DNA from: Miniphocaeibacter massiliensis
GTDB lineage: Bacteria > Bacillota > Clostridia > Tissierellales > Peptoniphilaceae
Length of the DNA stretch: 64,000 nucleotides
Direction: 5' to 3'
Assembly (NCBI RefSeq): GCF_900232905.1
Contig: NZ_OCTQ01000001.1
Coordinates: forward strand, 620,001-684,000
Shown: one piece after another, positions 9,184 through 18,509 of the stretch
Layout: every line of letters starts with the position of its first letter
How positions within the stretch are numbered: position 1 is the stretch's first letter
The notes under the pieces: generated by a model
Database searches by the model: none
The model's input: only the letters and a program-made list of their open reading frames with translations
What the model was told of the DNA's origin: nothing
Translations under genes and position numbers: made by a program

Positions 9184-9318
9184 TTATTTCTTAGCTAAAT
9201 CAAATATAGCATTAACATCTAGCTTTTCATAAAATTTTGTATCATATATAATAGACTCTATCAACAAACTAAAATATTTATCTACATTTTCTACTTCTTT
9301 AATTCCCTCATAAACAAT
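9184..9318 (-). pseudogene. C-terminal remnant of an unidentified gene
   Basis: A 44-codon stop-free frame with coding-like composition reads VYEGIKEVENVDKYFSLLIE and continues to FDLAKK before a TAA at 9184-9186. Upstream it runs into a stop at 9319-9321, with no start or ribosome site. It looks like the tail of a deleted helical protein. The rest of the 8913-9673 interval is AT-rich with no supported gene. Confidence 0.3.
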
Positions 9319-9673
9319 CTAATTTAAAAATTTAATGTTATTTTATAACAGGCTATACTAACTAAATAATATAGGTAAAAAATTTTATATATTTTAAGGA
9401 TGAGCTAATTTAAATGTGATTAATTATACAATTCATAATATTTCTACTAATTCCTAATATTTTCACTTAAATATATACTTAATATAAAAGAAATTACTAT
9501 TAGTTCTTTTATTGAAAATAAAAATTTCTTTTTAGTATTATAATAACCTGAGGTAGAATTTCTTATAGTTATCATATTTCTTACCTCTCTTTTGATATTC
9601 GTTATCATTAAGTAGGTTATATATTAAATTGTATTAAATTTAAATGCTTTTTACTTAATTTTAAGAAGTTTAT

Positions 9674-10606
9674 CTATATTTTTCTTATGAAATCTATCAT
9701 AGTATTTTTTAATAATTTTATATTTTCTTCATCAAATACCCTATCTAAACTAGAATGTATTCTTGATAAATAATATCCTAGTATTGGAGCTTTATTCATA
9801 GCTGTTATTGCTATCCCATTTGAAAATAGAATTTGGTCAGATGTATAAATTACCTTTGATGCTTTTTCAACTAAAGCTTTTTTATCATTTTTCTTGGTAA
9901 AATTACATTCTATAGATTTATTAAGAGCTTCATTATATTTTGAATTCTTAAATTTCTTTTTTGTGATAAAAAACATATAGTTTCCATCTGAAACACAATC
10001 AAAATTTATTAATGGCTTATCCATAATTTTACTATGATATTTATCTTTAAAATTTTTAGATCCTAAAAATCCTAATTCTTCATGATCAAAAAATACAAAG
10101 CATACTTTTTTCCGCAAATGTATCTCTAAATCTTCCATTATAGTTAAAATAGTTGCAACACCTGAAGTATTGTCATTTAATGTATGTTTATTTGCAAATC
10201 CAGTTATATTCTGAAATATGAAAAGTAATAATAAAACTCCGGTAACAGTATAAGAAATTCCTGTATCTATAAATTTAGACAAAGCAAATCTAAATAGCAA
10301 AAAAATCCCTAAAATTCCACCATAAGTACAAATTTCACTAATTAAATATATTATCGGATTAGACATAAAAGATATTCTTGGTATTATACCATTTGGCTGT
10401 GTGTCATAATGAGCTGTTAAAATAATATCCGCTTTTTCAACATCGCCAAATATTAAATTTCTTCCATGGTCGTTGTACTTATCTATTTCCAAGTCATATC
10501 CTAAACTGTCTGTGATTTTTCTCAACCATGCTATGAAGCTAATTTTTTGTTTATTCGTTTTTCTAATTTGGTAATTATCTACTAAATCTTTTATATTTTT
10601 ATTCAT
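9674..10606 (-). CDS. M28-family zinc metallopeptidase with internal membrane segments
   Basis: Aminopeptidase-type M28 fold with all five expected zinc ligands visible: His in ILTAHYDTQ, Asp in LNDNTSG, the Glu pair in FFDHEELG, Asp in INFDCVSDGN and His in RIHSSLD. Two hydrophobic segments (GGILGIFLLFRFA and TVTGVLLLLFIF) are inserted between the first His and the NDNTSG motif, so the enzyme is probably membrane-associated. I place the start at MNKNIKDL rather than 7 codons upstream because AGGGG lies 8 bases before it. Substrate unknown. It diverges from the lipoprotein gene at 10813. Confidence 0.82.
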   Translation of the reverse strand: MNKNIKDLVDNYQIRKTNKQKISFIAWLRKITDSLGYDLEIDKYNDHGRNLIFGDVEKADIILTAHYDTQPNGIIPRISFMSNPIIYLISEICTYGGILGIFLLFRFALSKFIDTGISYTVTGVLLLLFIFQNITGFANKHTLNDNTSGVATILTIMEDLEIHLRKKVCFVFFDHEELGFLGSKNFKDKYHSKIMDKPLINFDCVSDGNYMFFITKKKFKNSKYNEALNKSIECNFTKKNDKKALVEKASKVIYTSDQILFSNGIAITAMNKAPILGYYLSRIHSSLDRVFDEENIKLLKNTMIDFIRKI

Positions 10607-10757
10607 ATTAGCCCCTATTATTTCCAATTAAAAGTTTGCTATTTTCTATTCCATTAGAGTCTATCATTATACCACAACAGATTATAATTTAATCTTAAAT
10701 ATAATAAACTTTGTTCTATTAAAACTTACTAAAATATATCTTTATATTGTATATTTT

Positions 10758-10786
10758 TTGACAATTATTTTATTATAAGTTATTAT
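10758..10786 (+). promoter_or_regulatory. Sigma-A promoter of the YdjY-like lipoprotein gene
   Basis: TTGACA (10758-10763), a 17-base spacer and TATTAT (10781-10786), ending 26 bases before the chosen ATG at 10813. Confidence 0.75.
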
Positions 10787-10812
10787 TTATATAAATGAAA
10801 GGAGAACGATAT

Positions 10813-11514
10813 ATGAAATTAAGAAAATTTGGAATAATTATGGCTATGATATTACTTATTACTACTATATCTGCTTGCTCTAACAAAGACAACAACAAAG
10901 ATACTAAGCAAAATAGCTCAACAGAATCTAGTCAAAAAAATTCTACTGAATTAAGTGAAAAAAATCCAATGATTGTAGACAAAGACAACAAAGAAATAAA
11001 AATGCTTTGTGAAGTTAATGGTACATACTTTACTGAACCTACTAGACATGGAATAGTTTATAAAGGTGGTTCCGCTGGTGAAAAAGCTATTCTTAGAGGT
11101 TTAGGAGACGAAAAAGAATTCCATCAAGCGTGGATAGACTTTGGTGCTAAAGGTGGTAATAATCTTACTGATAAAGATATGTCAGTTAAGCCTGAAGATG
11201 CTAAATCTATTGAAGGTGAAAAAGTTGAGGCATTTATTGAATGGGATAATCAAGAACAAATTCCTTTTTCTGACATAGTAAAAGCTACTGAAGAAAAACC
11301 TATGGACTTGCGTTTTGGTGGCAATATTGAAGGTGCTAAAAAACACAATACTGGTTGTATTCTATGTTTAGATAGTTGTTCTGCTGGTATTTTAAGCGAT
11401 GCAACTTGGCCAGGTGGAGCAATGGCTAATGACCTTGTTAAATTCTATGGTGATGAAAATGTATTGCCTAAAGATGGTACTAAAGTAATAGTAACTTTTA
11501 AATTAGCTGAATAA
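10813..11514 (+). CDS. YdjY-like lipoprotein with CxxCxxxC motif
   Basis: 233 residues from the ATG at 10813, chosen over 10795 because AAAGGAG sits 8 bases before it and the promoter -10 is close. It has a lipoprotein signal ending ISAC, a Ser/Asn/Lys-rich linker, then a domain with HGIVYKGGSAGEKAIL, FHQAWIDFGAKGG and near the end GCILCLDSCSAGILSDATWPGG. The three cysteines (C-x2-C-x3-C) suggest metal or Fe-S binding. The domain resembles the YdjY family; this is from memory of that family. It lies on the outer face of the membrane. Five bases separate it from the next gene, a membrane protein, suggesting a two-gene redox or electron-transfer unit (inference). Confidence 0.65.
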   Translation: MKLRKFGIIMAMILLITTISACSNKDNNKDTKQNSSTESSQKNSTELSEKNPMIVDKDNKEIKMLCEVNGTYFTEPTRHGIVYKGGSAGEKAILRGLGDEKEFHQAWIDFGAKGGNNLTDKDMSVKPEDAKSIEGEKVEAFIEWDNQEQIPFSDIVKATEEKPMDLRFGGNIEGAKKHNTGCILCLDSCSAGILSDATWPGGAMANDLVKFYGDENVLPKDGTKVIVTFKLAE

Positions 11515-11519
11515 AATAA

Positions 11520-11918
11520 ATGAATTACTTTACTTTTTTTTATAATAGCTTTTTATGGGCTATTGTTTTAGCTACTACTTGTTTTAAAAGTGAATGGATT
11601 CAAATGAGAATAAATACTGGACATTTATTTTTTATATTTTTAATTATTTTCTTTTTAATTTTAATATTCCTATATAAAAAAAGAAATCTTAAGATTAGTA
11701 AACTTTTTACATTGTGTAATTTAATAATATGTTCATTATATACTATACTACTATATGGATTTGTAAGACTTAAAATAGTTCCAGCTTCTTTAATTAGAGA
11801 AGGACTTAATATAACTAGCATTCCATTTGATAAAATAAATATTGTTTTGGTATCATTTATTTTATCAGGTCTGTTAATAATAATATCTAATACTAAAAAA
11901 AATAGAAACAACATCTAA
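11520..11918 (+). CDS. Small four-helix membrane protein paired with the YdjY-like lipoprotein
   Basis: 132 residues with four hydrophobic segments (about 10-25, 35-52, 63-82, 107-125). It starts 5 bases after the stop of the lipoprotein gene with no good ribosome site of its own, so translational coupling is likely. The loop carries RLKIVPASLIREGLNITSI. I recognise no family. The long frame on the opposite strand (11600-11914) is a shadow. It ends inside the bidirectional terminator shared with dltD. Confidence 0.6.
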   Translation: MNYFTFFYNSFLWAIVLATTCFKSEWIQMRINTGHLFFIFLIIFFLILIFLYKKRNLKISKLFTLCNLIICSLYTILLYGFVRLKIVPASLIREGLNITSIPFDKINIVLVSFILSGLLIIISNTKKNRNNI

Positions 11919-11937
11919 AATTAGATGTTGTTTTTTA
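11906..11937. terminator. Bidirectional terminator between the membrane protein gene and dltD
   Basis: Stem AACAACATCTAA / TTAGATGTTGTT followed by TTTTTT on the plus strand, preceded by an A-rich stretch that serves the minus strand. It overlaps the stop of the plus-strand gene and the 3' end of dltD. Confidence 0.75.
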
Positions 11938-13203
11938 TTTAAATTCAATTTTTTCTTCCCATTCTTTTGTTAAAAACTTAGAATTATTTATTTTATAATT
12001 ATTCTGTCCTTTGGCTTTATCTTCTAAAAATGGATTTAAATATTGGTCTAACTCCAGCCATCCACGCCATCCTATGTGAATTGTATCCTCCATAAAATAA
12101 TCTACATCTCTTTTGTATGTGAAATCTATAATATTATTAAAACCTTGCTCTTTTAATTGCTGTGTAATTTTTTTACTAAATGTATTTAACATTTCTTCAC
12201 TTAACCCTGTATAGTCTGACCATCTTTTGTTTACTGGCGTTATTACAAATATAGGATCTATATTGTTTTTTTCAATCTCATTTAATACCATTTGAAAATC
12301 ACTAAACTCCGGGGACTTAGTATAGTCAAACTTTTTTTGAGATCCTTTGAGTTTATCTTTAGCTTTTGACAATCTATTTTTATAAAATCCATTAGCTATT
12401 TGAAAATCATTGTTTGATGTTCTTTCTTTGCCAATATCATATGCTAACTTATCTAACTTTTTAAAATTATATTCTTCTGGTAAATTCTTTTCTGATTTTA
12501 CAACTTTATGCTCTCTTGTCGTTAAATCTAACCCTCCAAACATAGCATCTTCTTTAGATATCATATTATACATAAACTCACACATTCCTATGTCATATTT
12601 AGAAAGTTTTTCACCTTTTCCAATTTTTTTAAGAACATTTTTCAAATCATTATTTCCTTGTATCTTTGAAAAATTTAATAGTCTATTTGCTATATATTTT
12701 TCTCCTTCTCCAACTTCTTCTATATTTAATATCCAACCATATATTTGAAGAGGAGAATAATATAATGAAAAGGCATTATCATTTACACCATCTTTTACAA
12801 ACCACTGTGGAGATATAACAAACACTATTTTACTGTCTTTTATATTATTCTTCATAGAGTTTATGGAAAAATAATGTGATAAAGACTGTGTTCCAGCAAA
12901 TCCTAAAAGAAATGGCTCATAACTCCTTTTGTATTTTCTGGCTAATACTGTTGGATGAAATTCATTTATTCTATTTAATTCTGACGAACCAAAAAATGGA
13001 ATATATGAATTTTCTGCAACTGCACTATTTTTTAATATATTTCCTTTTAATACTCCAAGAGACATTGAAGTAGATGACTCTTTTAATTCTTTTTTTGATG
13101 GTTTTAATATTTTTTCAATAGGACTAATAAATATTGCTATGAGTAATATTATCGATACTAAAAATGGACCTATTGCAAACCATAATTTTCTATTTTCCTT
13201 CAT
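11935..13203 (-). CDS. dltD: DltD, teichoic acid D-alanylation protein
   Basis: 422 residues with one N-terminal membrane segment (9-28) and an external SGNH-like domain. The nucleophile region is FFGSSELNR (about 69-77) and the Asp-x-x-His end is MEDTIHIGWRGW (about 370-381). DltD acts outside the membrane in the transfer of D-alanine to lipoteichoic acid, reducing surface charge and cationic-peptide binding. It lies 26 bases after dltB. The usual dltC carrier-protein gene that sits between them in other Firmicutes is absent. Confidence 0.92.
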   Translation of the reverse strand: MKENRKLWFAIGPFLVSIILLIAIFISPIEKILKPSKKELKESSTSMSLGVLKGNILKNSAVAENSYIPFFGSSELNRINEFHPTVLARKYKRSYEPFLLGFAGTQSLSHYFSINSMKNNIKDSKIVFVISPQWFVKDGVNDNAFSLYYSPLQIYGWILNIEEVGEGEKYIANRLLNFSKIQGNNDLKNVLKKIGKGEKLSKYDIGMCEFMYNMISKEDAMFGGLDLTTREHKVVKSEKNLPEEYNFKKLDKLAYDIGKERTSNNDFQIANGFYKNRLSKAKDKLKGSQKKFDYTKSPEFSDFQMVLNEIEKNNIDPIFVITPVNKRWSDYTGLSEEMLNTFSKKITQQLKEQGFNNIIDFTYKRDVDYFMEDTIHIGWRGWLELDQYLNPFLEDKAKGQNNYKINNSKFLTKEWEEKIEFK

Positions 13204-13229
13204 ATATTTAAACCTTTTTCTTTATTTAT

Positions 13230-14450
13230 TTACATTAAATGTTTTATTAAGGTATCTAAATACCCTGAAAATATTAACAAACTGAAACATACTGCATTAA
13301 ATGTTAAGAACATTGACAATCCTTTTGTAATTTTGTTACTAGGGATTTTATCTTTATGTTTCTTCTTAAATCTAATCCATGCATCTGTAGAACATATCAA
13401 AGCAGCGTGAAATAATCCATATACCACATAGTACCATTCTAATCCATGCCAAATCCCCATTATGAAAAACAGAATAAAATAAGATATATTTGAAGCCGTT
13501 ATTTGACTTTTAAATACTTTCTTTTTTACTAGAGTAAGCATTAATCTCATATATACATAATCTCTAAACCAAAATGATAAGGACATATGCCATCTATTCC
13601 AGAATTCTTTAATATTATGACTTATAAATGGTTTATTAAAGTTCATTGGTGTTTCATATCCTAAAAGGTAACTAACCCCTACCGCAAATAAACTATATCC
13701 TGCAAAATCAAAGAATAAATACAAACTATACACATACATGTATGCAATACTTCCTTGAATTATAAACTCCTGTCCAAGAGCTCTTTCTTGAATTAGAGGA
13801 AGAAGTCTTATTCCTAAAACATATGCGATAATAAATTTATACAAAAACCCCATAAATATATAATGTATTCCTTTTTCCAACAATATAGTGTATTTTTCTT
13901 TTGTTGGAGGGTTGTATGCTTCTTTGGTAAACCTTCTAAATCTATCAATTGGTCCAGAAGAAATTGTTGGAAAGAATATCATAAATTGAATATAATCTCT
14001 TATTTTTAATTCCTTTATTATTCCATCTCTAGTTTCCATAATTACTTGAACAGATTTAAATGTTAAATATGAATATCCTAAAAAATAAAATATAGGTTGT
14101 TCATTTGTATAAAAAGGTATTACTTTTATCAATATCATAGGTAATATACTTAAAAATACACTTATATAGAACCAAATGCCTTTGTTAGCTTTCTGCCTGT
14201 AAGTAAAATAACATTTCGCTAATACAATTTGCCAAATTACATATCCTATTAATGCATAACCTTGTTCCTTATGAGGTCCTGCGAAACTCATCCATAAAAA
14301 GAATAATGTCAATAAAGCTTGGTACCATACAAGTCTTTTACCTTTTAATGAATATATTATTGAAGGAATTAAAAGTATTCCTAAGATAATAAAATACATT
14401 GGTTTTTGATATGGTTCTAAATAAGGAAACATCTCTATTAATTTACTCAT
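13230..14450 (-). CDS. dltB: DltB, MBOAT-family acyltransferase for D-alanine export
   Basis: 406 residues with about eleven hydrophobic segments. MBOAT features include FPTISSGPIDRFRRF (about 158-172), FWNRWHMSLSFWFRDYVY (about 278) and the catalytic-His region MGIWHGLEWYY (about 333-343). DltB passes D-alanine from the DltC carrier across the membrane. It overlaps the end of a possible 27-codon frame and follows dltX. The missing dltA immediately upstream is unusual, as the common order is X-A-B-C-D. Confidence 0.93.
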   Translation of the reverse strand: MSKLIEMFPYLEPYQKPMYFIILGILLIPSIIYSLKGKRLVWYQALLTLFFLWMSFAGPHKEQGYALIGYVIWQIVLAKCYFTYRQKANKGIWFYISVFLSILPMILIKVIPFYTNEQPIFYFLGYSYLTFKSVQVIMETRDGIIKELKIRDYIQFMIFFPTISSGPIDRFRRFTKEAYNPPTKEKYTILLEKGIHYIFMGFLYKFIIAYVLGIRLLPLIQERALGQEFIIQGSIAYMYVYSLYLFFDFAGYSLFAVGVSYLLGYETPMNFNKPFISHNIKEFWNRWHMSLSFWFRDYVYMRLMLTLVKKKVFKSQITASNISYFILFFIMGIWHGLEWYYVVYGLFHAALICSTDAWIRFKKKHKDKIPSNKITKGLSMFLTFNAVCFSLLIFSGYLDTLIKHLM

Positions 14451-14536
14451 TATTTAACTCCTTATTCAAAATTAACCTTTTATATCTTAAACTAATTTTT
14501 ACTATAAATAAATTACTATTTTTCATACTAACTCCT
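14451..14536 (-). other. dltX-dltB intergenic stretch with a 27-codon frame instead of dltA
   Basis: An ATG preceded by AGGAGTTAG starts just downstream of the dltX stop. It reads MKNSNLFIVKISLRYKRLIL, then NKELNNE, and ends by overlapping the dltB ATG. It resembles neither DltA nor DltC and may be a coupling leader or a scar left where dltA was lost. Confidence 0.3.
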
Positions 14537-14698
14537 TTAAAACTGATTATATACAAAAGAAGTTGTCTGAACGTCAATAAAATGATACATGTATATAAGA
14601 ACTATCATTATAGCTAAATAAAATACTGACTTACCTACGAAAGTAGCAATACTTTTAAACTTTTTTATTTTAATATTTTCATCTATTTTTTTTTCCAT
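14537..14698 (-). CDS. dltX: DltX, small single-pass protein of teichoic acid D-alanylation
   Basis: 53 residues, typical of DltX (about 45-55). Charged N-terminus, one membrane helix (about 18-39: TFVGKSVFYLAIMIVLIYMY), and the family-defining C-terminal tail ending FVYNQF, corresponding to the F-I/V-Y-N-E/Q-F signature. The ATG at 14698 has GGAGTAAAT upstream. DltX acts as a membrane peptide partner in D-alanine transfer between DltB and DltD. Its presence shows the truncated cluster is a genuine dlt operon. Confidence 0.85.
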   Translation of the reverse strand: MEKKIDENIKIKKFKSIATFVGKSVFYLAIMIVLIYMYHFIDVQTTSFVYNQF

Positions 14699-14910
14699 AT
14701 TTACTCCTTTAAAGTTATTAAATTAATTTCATAATACTCAAAAAAATTCTAACATTTACTATTCTAACATAAATTCAAATATTATTTATATTCTTAATCT
14801 TTTCTTAACAATTAGAATTATAGTTATATTGCTTTGTAATTTTTAATTTTAGTTATATAGTACCACTCTATTGATAAGTTAAATCTAATTTAATTTAAAA
14901 TTTAGCAAAT

Positions 14911-14940
14911 AAAAACCATCTAGCTTATAGATGGTTTTTT
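14911..14940. terminator. Bidirectional hairpin terminator upstream of dltX
   Basis: AAAAACCATCT, a short loop, AGATGGTTTTTT. On the minus strand it terminates leftward transcription from the ABC operon. The surrounding 14699-15144 interval holds no gene I can support and must contain the dlt promoter. Confidence 0.7.
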
Positions 14941-15144
14941 AATTTAAAATAATCTTTTTCTCTTATATAATTATAATATAGTTCATTTTTTCATCTACCA
15001 ACATATTGAAAAATATTTACACTAATTCTTCTTAAATTAACAATATTTACATACAATTGTTATAACTAGTTCATATTACCATAATTTATTTCCTTTAATT
15101 TCACCTAAAAGTATTACAATAAATACTATTTTCTATGCTAAATC

Positions 15145-17736
15145 TTAATAATCAATACTGTTTAACTTTTCAACTATACTAGAATTTTTTAACTCCTTTG
15201 ACAAATACAAACTTAGACAAACGCAAAGTAATAATGTACATATAGCTAAAATTACAAATTGTATCACTGGATAATTGTATGATTTTCCTAAAAGATAAAT
15301 CTGTGACCTTTTATATAGTATCCTAGTAGAAATTATAGCTATAAAACCACTTATAATTAAAGATACTATACCAAATAATAAATTTTCCAAAACAATTATT
15401 TTCACCATACTTTTACTTGTCAAACCTAACCCCTTTAACAAATACATTTCATATGTTCTTGTTTCTATTCTGTATTTTAAGTTATTAATAAAATTAATAA
15501 CTACTAAAACTAATACCACTAAAGCTATTCCAATAATATACACCAACTCTTTATCGTAAATAGTATACAACTGTTCTCTCTCATTTATTATGCTTCTAGC
15601 GGTAACTTCTCCATTTTCAACTGCTAATTCAATCAAAGTATTTTCAATTTTACTTTGCTCTTTTGAAGAAATGTTCCTTTTCCCATTTATATTAATAGAT
15701 TCATAAGTAGGGCTACTTACAATTTCACTAAAATTTTTTTCACTTGTTATTATCAAAGGATATGTCTGTTCAAGTAAAGAAACCTGTGGCATATATGGAT
15801 AATACGTTATTCCTGCTATTTTGTAGTCTTTCTTAATATACTCTTTGTTATCATTATTTAAATTCCAAAATTCTTCATTATCGGTTTTAAAATCTGAAGG
15901 GTACTTTATACTTATTTTATCTCCAACTTTATAATCCATAATAGGAGTTCCCTTTTTGAAAAATCCAACTGTACCTTTAGACTTTCCGTACTCACTTGTA
16001 AATGGCATAGCAATAATAACTTCATCATTTTTTAGATTATCTAAATTTCCTTCTACTAAATAATTTTTCAACTTTTCTAGCGCTTCTTTATTGTACCCTT
16101 TAAACTTTGATAAATATACTTCATCTTCTTTGTCGTTCCCATGTAAATCAAAACCATAATGTTTTGTTACAATTTTGTTATGTTCAATAAAATATCTATC
16201 ATTCCTTTTTACTTTGCTGTCTGCCACACGAACAGGTAATGCTAACTGAGTTTCTATACTCTCCACATTAGCTACCTTTTCTATTTTTTTAACAATACTA
16301 GGCTTAATACCATAACTTACATCCATATCGTTGTAAATATTCATTATATAATCACTGTTGTAAAAACTTGTAGCAATTTTTATTTCTTGCTCATCTTTTG
16401 CAAGTTTTGCCTGATAAGCCAAAGAAATAAATAAAGCTCCTCCTAATGACAAAGAAATAATAATATAAATAGTAGTCTTAATATCTTGAAAAACATATTT
16501 TAAAGCAAGCTGTTTATATATTGAAATAAATTTCTTTTTTCCTTTAATCATTAGTATATTAATAGACAAAGACTTTTTTTCTAACTCTTTAGAAATTGTC
16601 TCTGTAATTGAATCTTTATTTATTTGTTTACCAGACAATACTCCAATTACAAATATTGCTAAAATAAGAAAAATCAAACATATAACTATTGGAATAATTG
16701 GAATAATTAATTCAAACTTTTCTAGCTTTCCAAAAAAGTAAATCTTAATGGACTGGTCTTTTGAAAAATAAGTCACTAAATATGATATAAATAGTCCAAG
16801 TAATATTCCTAAAGGAAAACTCACAAGTGAAACAATCCCAAACTCATATAAAATTATTTTTTGAATTTGTCTTTTAGTCAAACCTATCGCCCTTAAAATA
16901 CCGTAGTGACTTTTCCTTGTTCTTAAAGCAATTCTATATATTCCATAAATTAAAGTAGAGCATATAATTATTAAAATAACACATATTTGTACATCTATTT
17001 TAAATAACTCTTTACTACTCCCTTTCCACACATTAGCTTGAATTTGTTTTTTGTCTAAACTCACATCATTTCTAATATTTGTTACTTCCTTTTCCTTATT
17101 TACATTATCAAAAAAAGTAACAGATAAAATTAATTCACTTTCATTGTTTAAATCTAAATAAGTATACAAATTAACAGACTTTGCACGTTTATTAAATGCT
17201 TGGTCATTAACAATGCCTACTAATTCATATTCAACCTCTTTTATGGAATTATTAAAATCACTTCTTGTAGGTACTACAAACTTTTGCCCTACTACAGGAT
17301 TAATCCCCAAATTTAATAAAGCCCATTTCTCTGCAACAACCTCTTTTGGTTTTTCTGGCAAACGTCCTTTATTTAATTTAGAAACAGTTAAAATGCTATT
17401 TCCATTAGCTCCTACAAGAGAACCTTGTTGCTTATTAGCAGTTTCTAAATTTCCTAAATATTTACTAACTCCTAAATATTTTATCTTAGAATTATCCTTT
17501 ATTTTTTTATATTGTTCCAAAGAAACATCTTTAATCTCATAATCGATATTAGAGTAAATAAAAAGATTTTGTTTTTCAACAATACTATGGTTAGTATGAA
17601 TTAAAGTTATTATACTTACAATTAATCCAACTGTTAAAATAAAACTTAACAATAATGAAGTAGTATTTTTCTTGAAACTTCTTAAAAATTTTAACGTAAT
17701 ATAAAGTAATGTATTTTTTTTACTAAAATCATTCAT
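15145..17736 (-). CDS. FtsX/MacB-type ABC transporter permease
   Basis: 863 residues in two FtsX-like halves. One N-terminal helix (about 20-40) and a large extracellular domain are followed by three helices (about 255-365). A further helix (about 425-445) and second extracellular domain end in three more helices (about 740-850). Conserved cytosolic-loop patterns IALRTRKSHYGILRAIGLTKRQI and TRTYEMYLLKGLGLTSKSM precede each three-helix group. This type VII-like architecture handles peptides, lipoproteins or lipids rather than classic import. It overlaps the ATPase gene by 8 bases. With the upstream two-component genes it probably forms a peptide-sensing or envelope-stress module; substrate unknown. 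Confidence 0.85.
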   Translation of the reverse strand: MNDFSKKNTLLYITLKFLRSFKKNTTSLLLSFILTVGLIVSIITLIHTNHSIVEKQNLFIYSNIDYEIKDVSLEQYKKIKDNSKIKYLGVSKYLGNLETANKQQGSLVGANGNSILTVSKLNKGRLPEKPKEVVAEKWALLNLGINPVVGQKFVVPTRSDFNNSIKEVEYELVGIVNDQAFNKRAKSVNLYTYLDLNNESELILSVTFFDNVNKEKEVTNIRNDVSLDKKQIQANVWKGSSKELFKIDVQICVILIIICSTLIYGIYRIALRTRKSHYGILRAIGLTKRQIQKIILYEFGIVSLVSFPLGILLGLFISYLVTYFSKDQSIKIYFFGKLEKFELIIPIIPIVICLIFLILAIFVIGVLSGKQINKDSITETISKELEKKSLSINILMIKGKKKFISIYKQLALKYVFQDIKTTIYIIISLSLGGALFISLAYQAKLAKDEQEIKIATSFYNSDYIMNIYNDMDVSYGIKPSIVKKIEKVANVESIETQLALPVRVADSKVKRNDRYFIEHNKIVTKHYGFDLHGNDKEDEVYLSKFKGYNKEALEKLKNYLVEGNLDNLKNDEVIIAMPFTSEYGKSKGTVGFFKKGTPIMDYKVGDKISIKYPSDFKTDNEEFWNLNNDNKEYIKKDYKIAGITYYPYMPQVSLLEQTYPLIITSEKNFSEIVSSPTYESININGKRNISSKEQSKIENTLIELAVENGEVTARSIINEREQLYTIYDKELVYIIGIALVVLVLVVINFINNLKYRIETRTYEMYLLKGLGLTSKSMVKIIVLENLLFGIVSLIISGFIAIISTRILYKRSQIYLLGKSYNYPVIQFVILAICTLLLCVCLSLYLSKELKNSSIVEKLNSIDY

Positions 17737-18409
17737 TAGAGTACTCCTTTAAAATTTCACCATCCTCTAACCGAATAATTCTATCTGCAAGTTGAGCAAC
17801 TTCTTCATCATGAGTAATAATAACTACAGTCTGCTTAAGTTTATAGCTTGTTACTTTTAACAAACTAAGCACATCTTGACTAGTTTTTGAATCAAGATTT
17901 CCAGTTGGCTCATCTGCTAAAATAATAGTTGGCTTAGTAGCTAAAGCTCTTGCAATAGCAACTCTTTGCTGTTGTCCTCCAGACAAATTATCAGGGTATT
18001 CATTTCTTTTTTCAGTTAACCCTAACAATTCAATAATTCCATCTATGTAATTCATATCTACATCGTTTTTGTCTAAACGAATTGGTATAATTATATTTTC
18101 TAAAACATTAAACATTGGAATTAAATTGTACTTTTGAAAAACAAATCCAATATTTCTACGTCTAAAAATAGTTAACTCCTCATCACTTAATTTACTTAAA
18201 TTTCTATTTTGGATAAAAACTTCACCACTTGTAGGTTGGTCTAATGCACCTAAAATATGTAATAAAGTAGACTTTCCACTTCCACTTGTCCCAACTATAG
18301 CTAAAAACTCTCCATTTTCAATCTCTAAATCAATTCCTCTAAGAGCATTAACTTTAGTATCTCTAGAACCAAACACTTTCTTTACTCCAACTACTTTTAC
18401 TATTTTCAT
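17729..18409 (-). CDS. ABC transporter ATPase partner of the FtsX-type permease
   Basis: 226 residues, the usual LolD/MacB-ATPase length. Walker A is GTSGSGKST (about 41-49), Q-loop FVFQKYNLIP, signature LSGGQQQR (about 143), Walker B IILADEPTGNLDS and switch His in ITHDEE. Its stop overlaps the permease start, so both are translated together. A promoter or operator region lies at 18410-18509 between it and the histidine kinase gene, where AAAAGATATC occurs twice. Confidence 0.92.
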   Translation of the reverse strand: MKIVKVVGVKKVFGSRDTKVNALRGIDLEIENGEFLAIVGTSGSGKSTLLHILGALDQPTSGEVFIQNRNLSKLSDEELTIFRRRNIGFVFQKYNLIPMFNVLENIIIPIRLDKNDVDMNYIDGIIELLGLTEKRNEYPDNLSGGQQQRVAIARALATKPTIILADEPTGNLDSKTSQDVLSLLKVTSYKLKQTVVIITHDEEVAQLADRIIRLEDGEILKEYSNE

Positions 18410-18430
18410 AAATTCTCTCCCTTAAAATTT

Positions 18431-18473
18431 AAAAGATATCTTCATTGCAATTACTATAGCAAAAAAAGATATC
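18431..18473. promoter_or_regulatory. Direct repeat AAAAGATATC x2, candidate response-regulator site
   Basis: Two identical 10-base copies at 18431-18440 and 18464-18473, 33 bases apart (about three helical turns), in the gap between kinase and ABC genes. Response regulators of the OmpR class bind direct repeats. The spacing is longer than the usual 10-11 bases, so this is only a candidate. Confidence 0.3.
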
Positions 18474-18509
18474 GACTTAGTATCTTAAAAGTTTCAATTT
18501 TGATATATT

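Noticed and set aside
14451-14536. Degraded dltA or dltC
   Set aside because: The 27-codon frame shows no adenylation-domain or carrier-protein (DSL/DSM) motif, so calling it a remnant of either is not supported.
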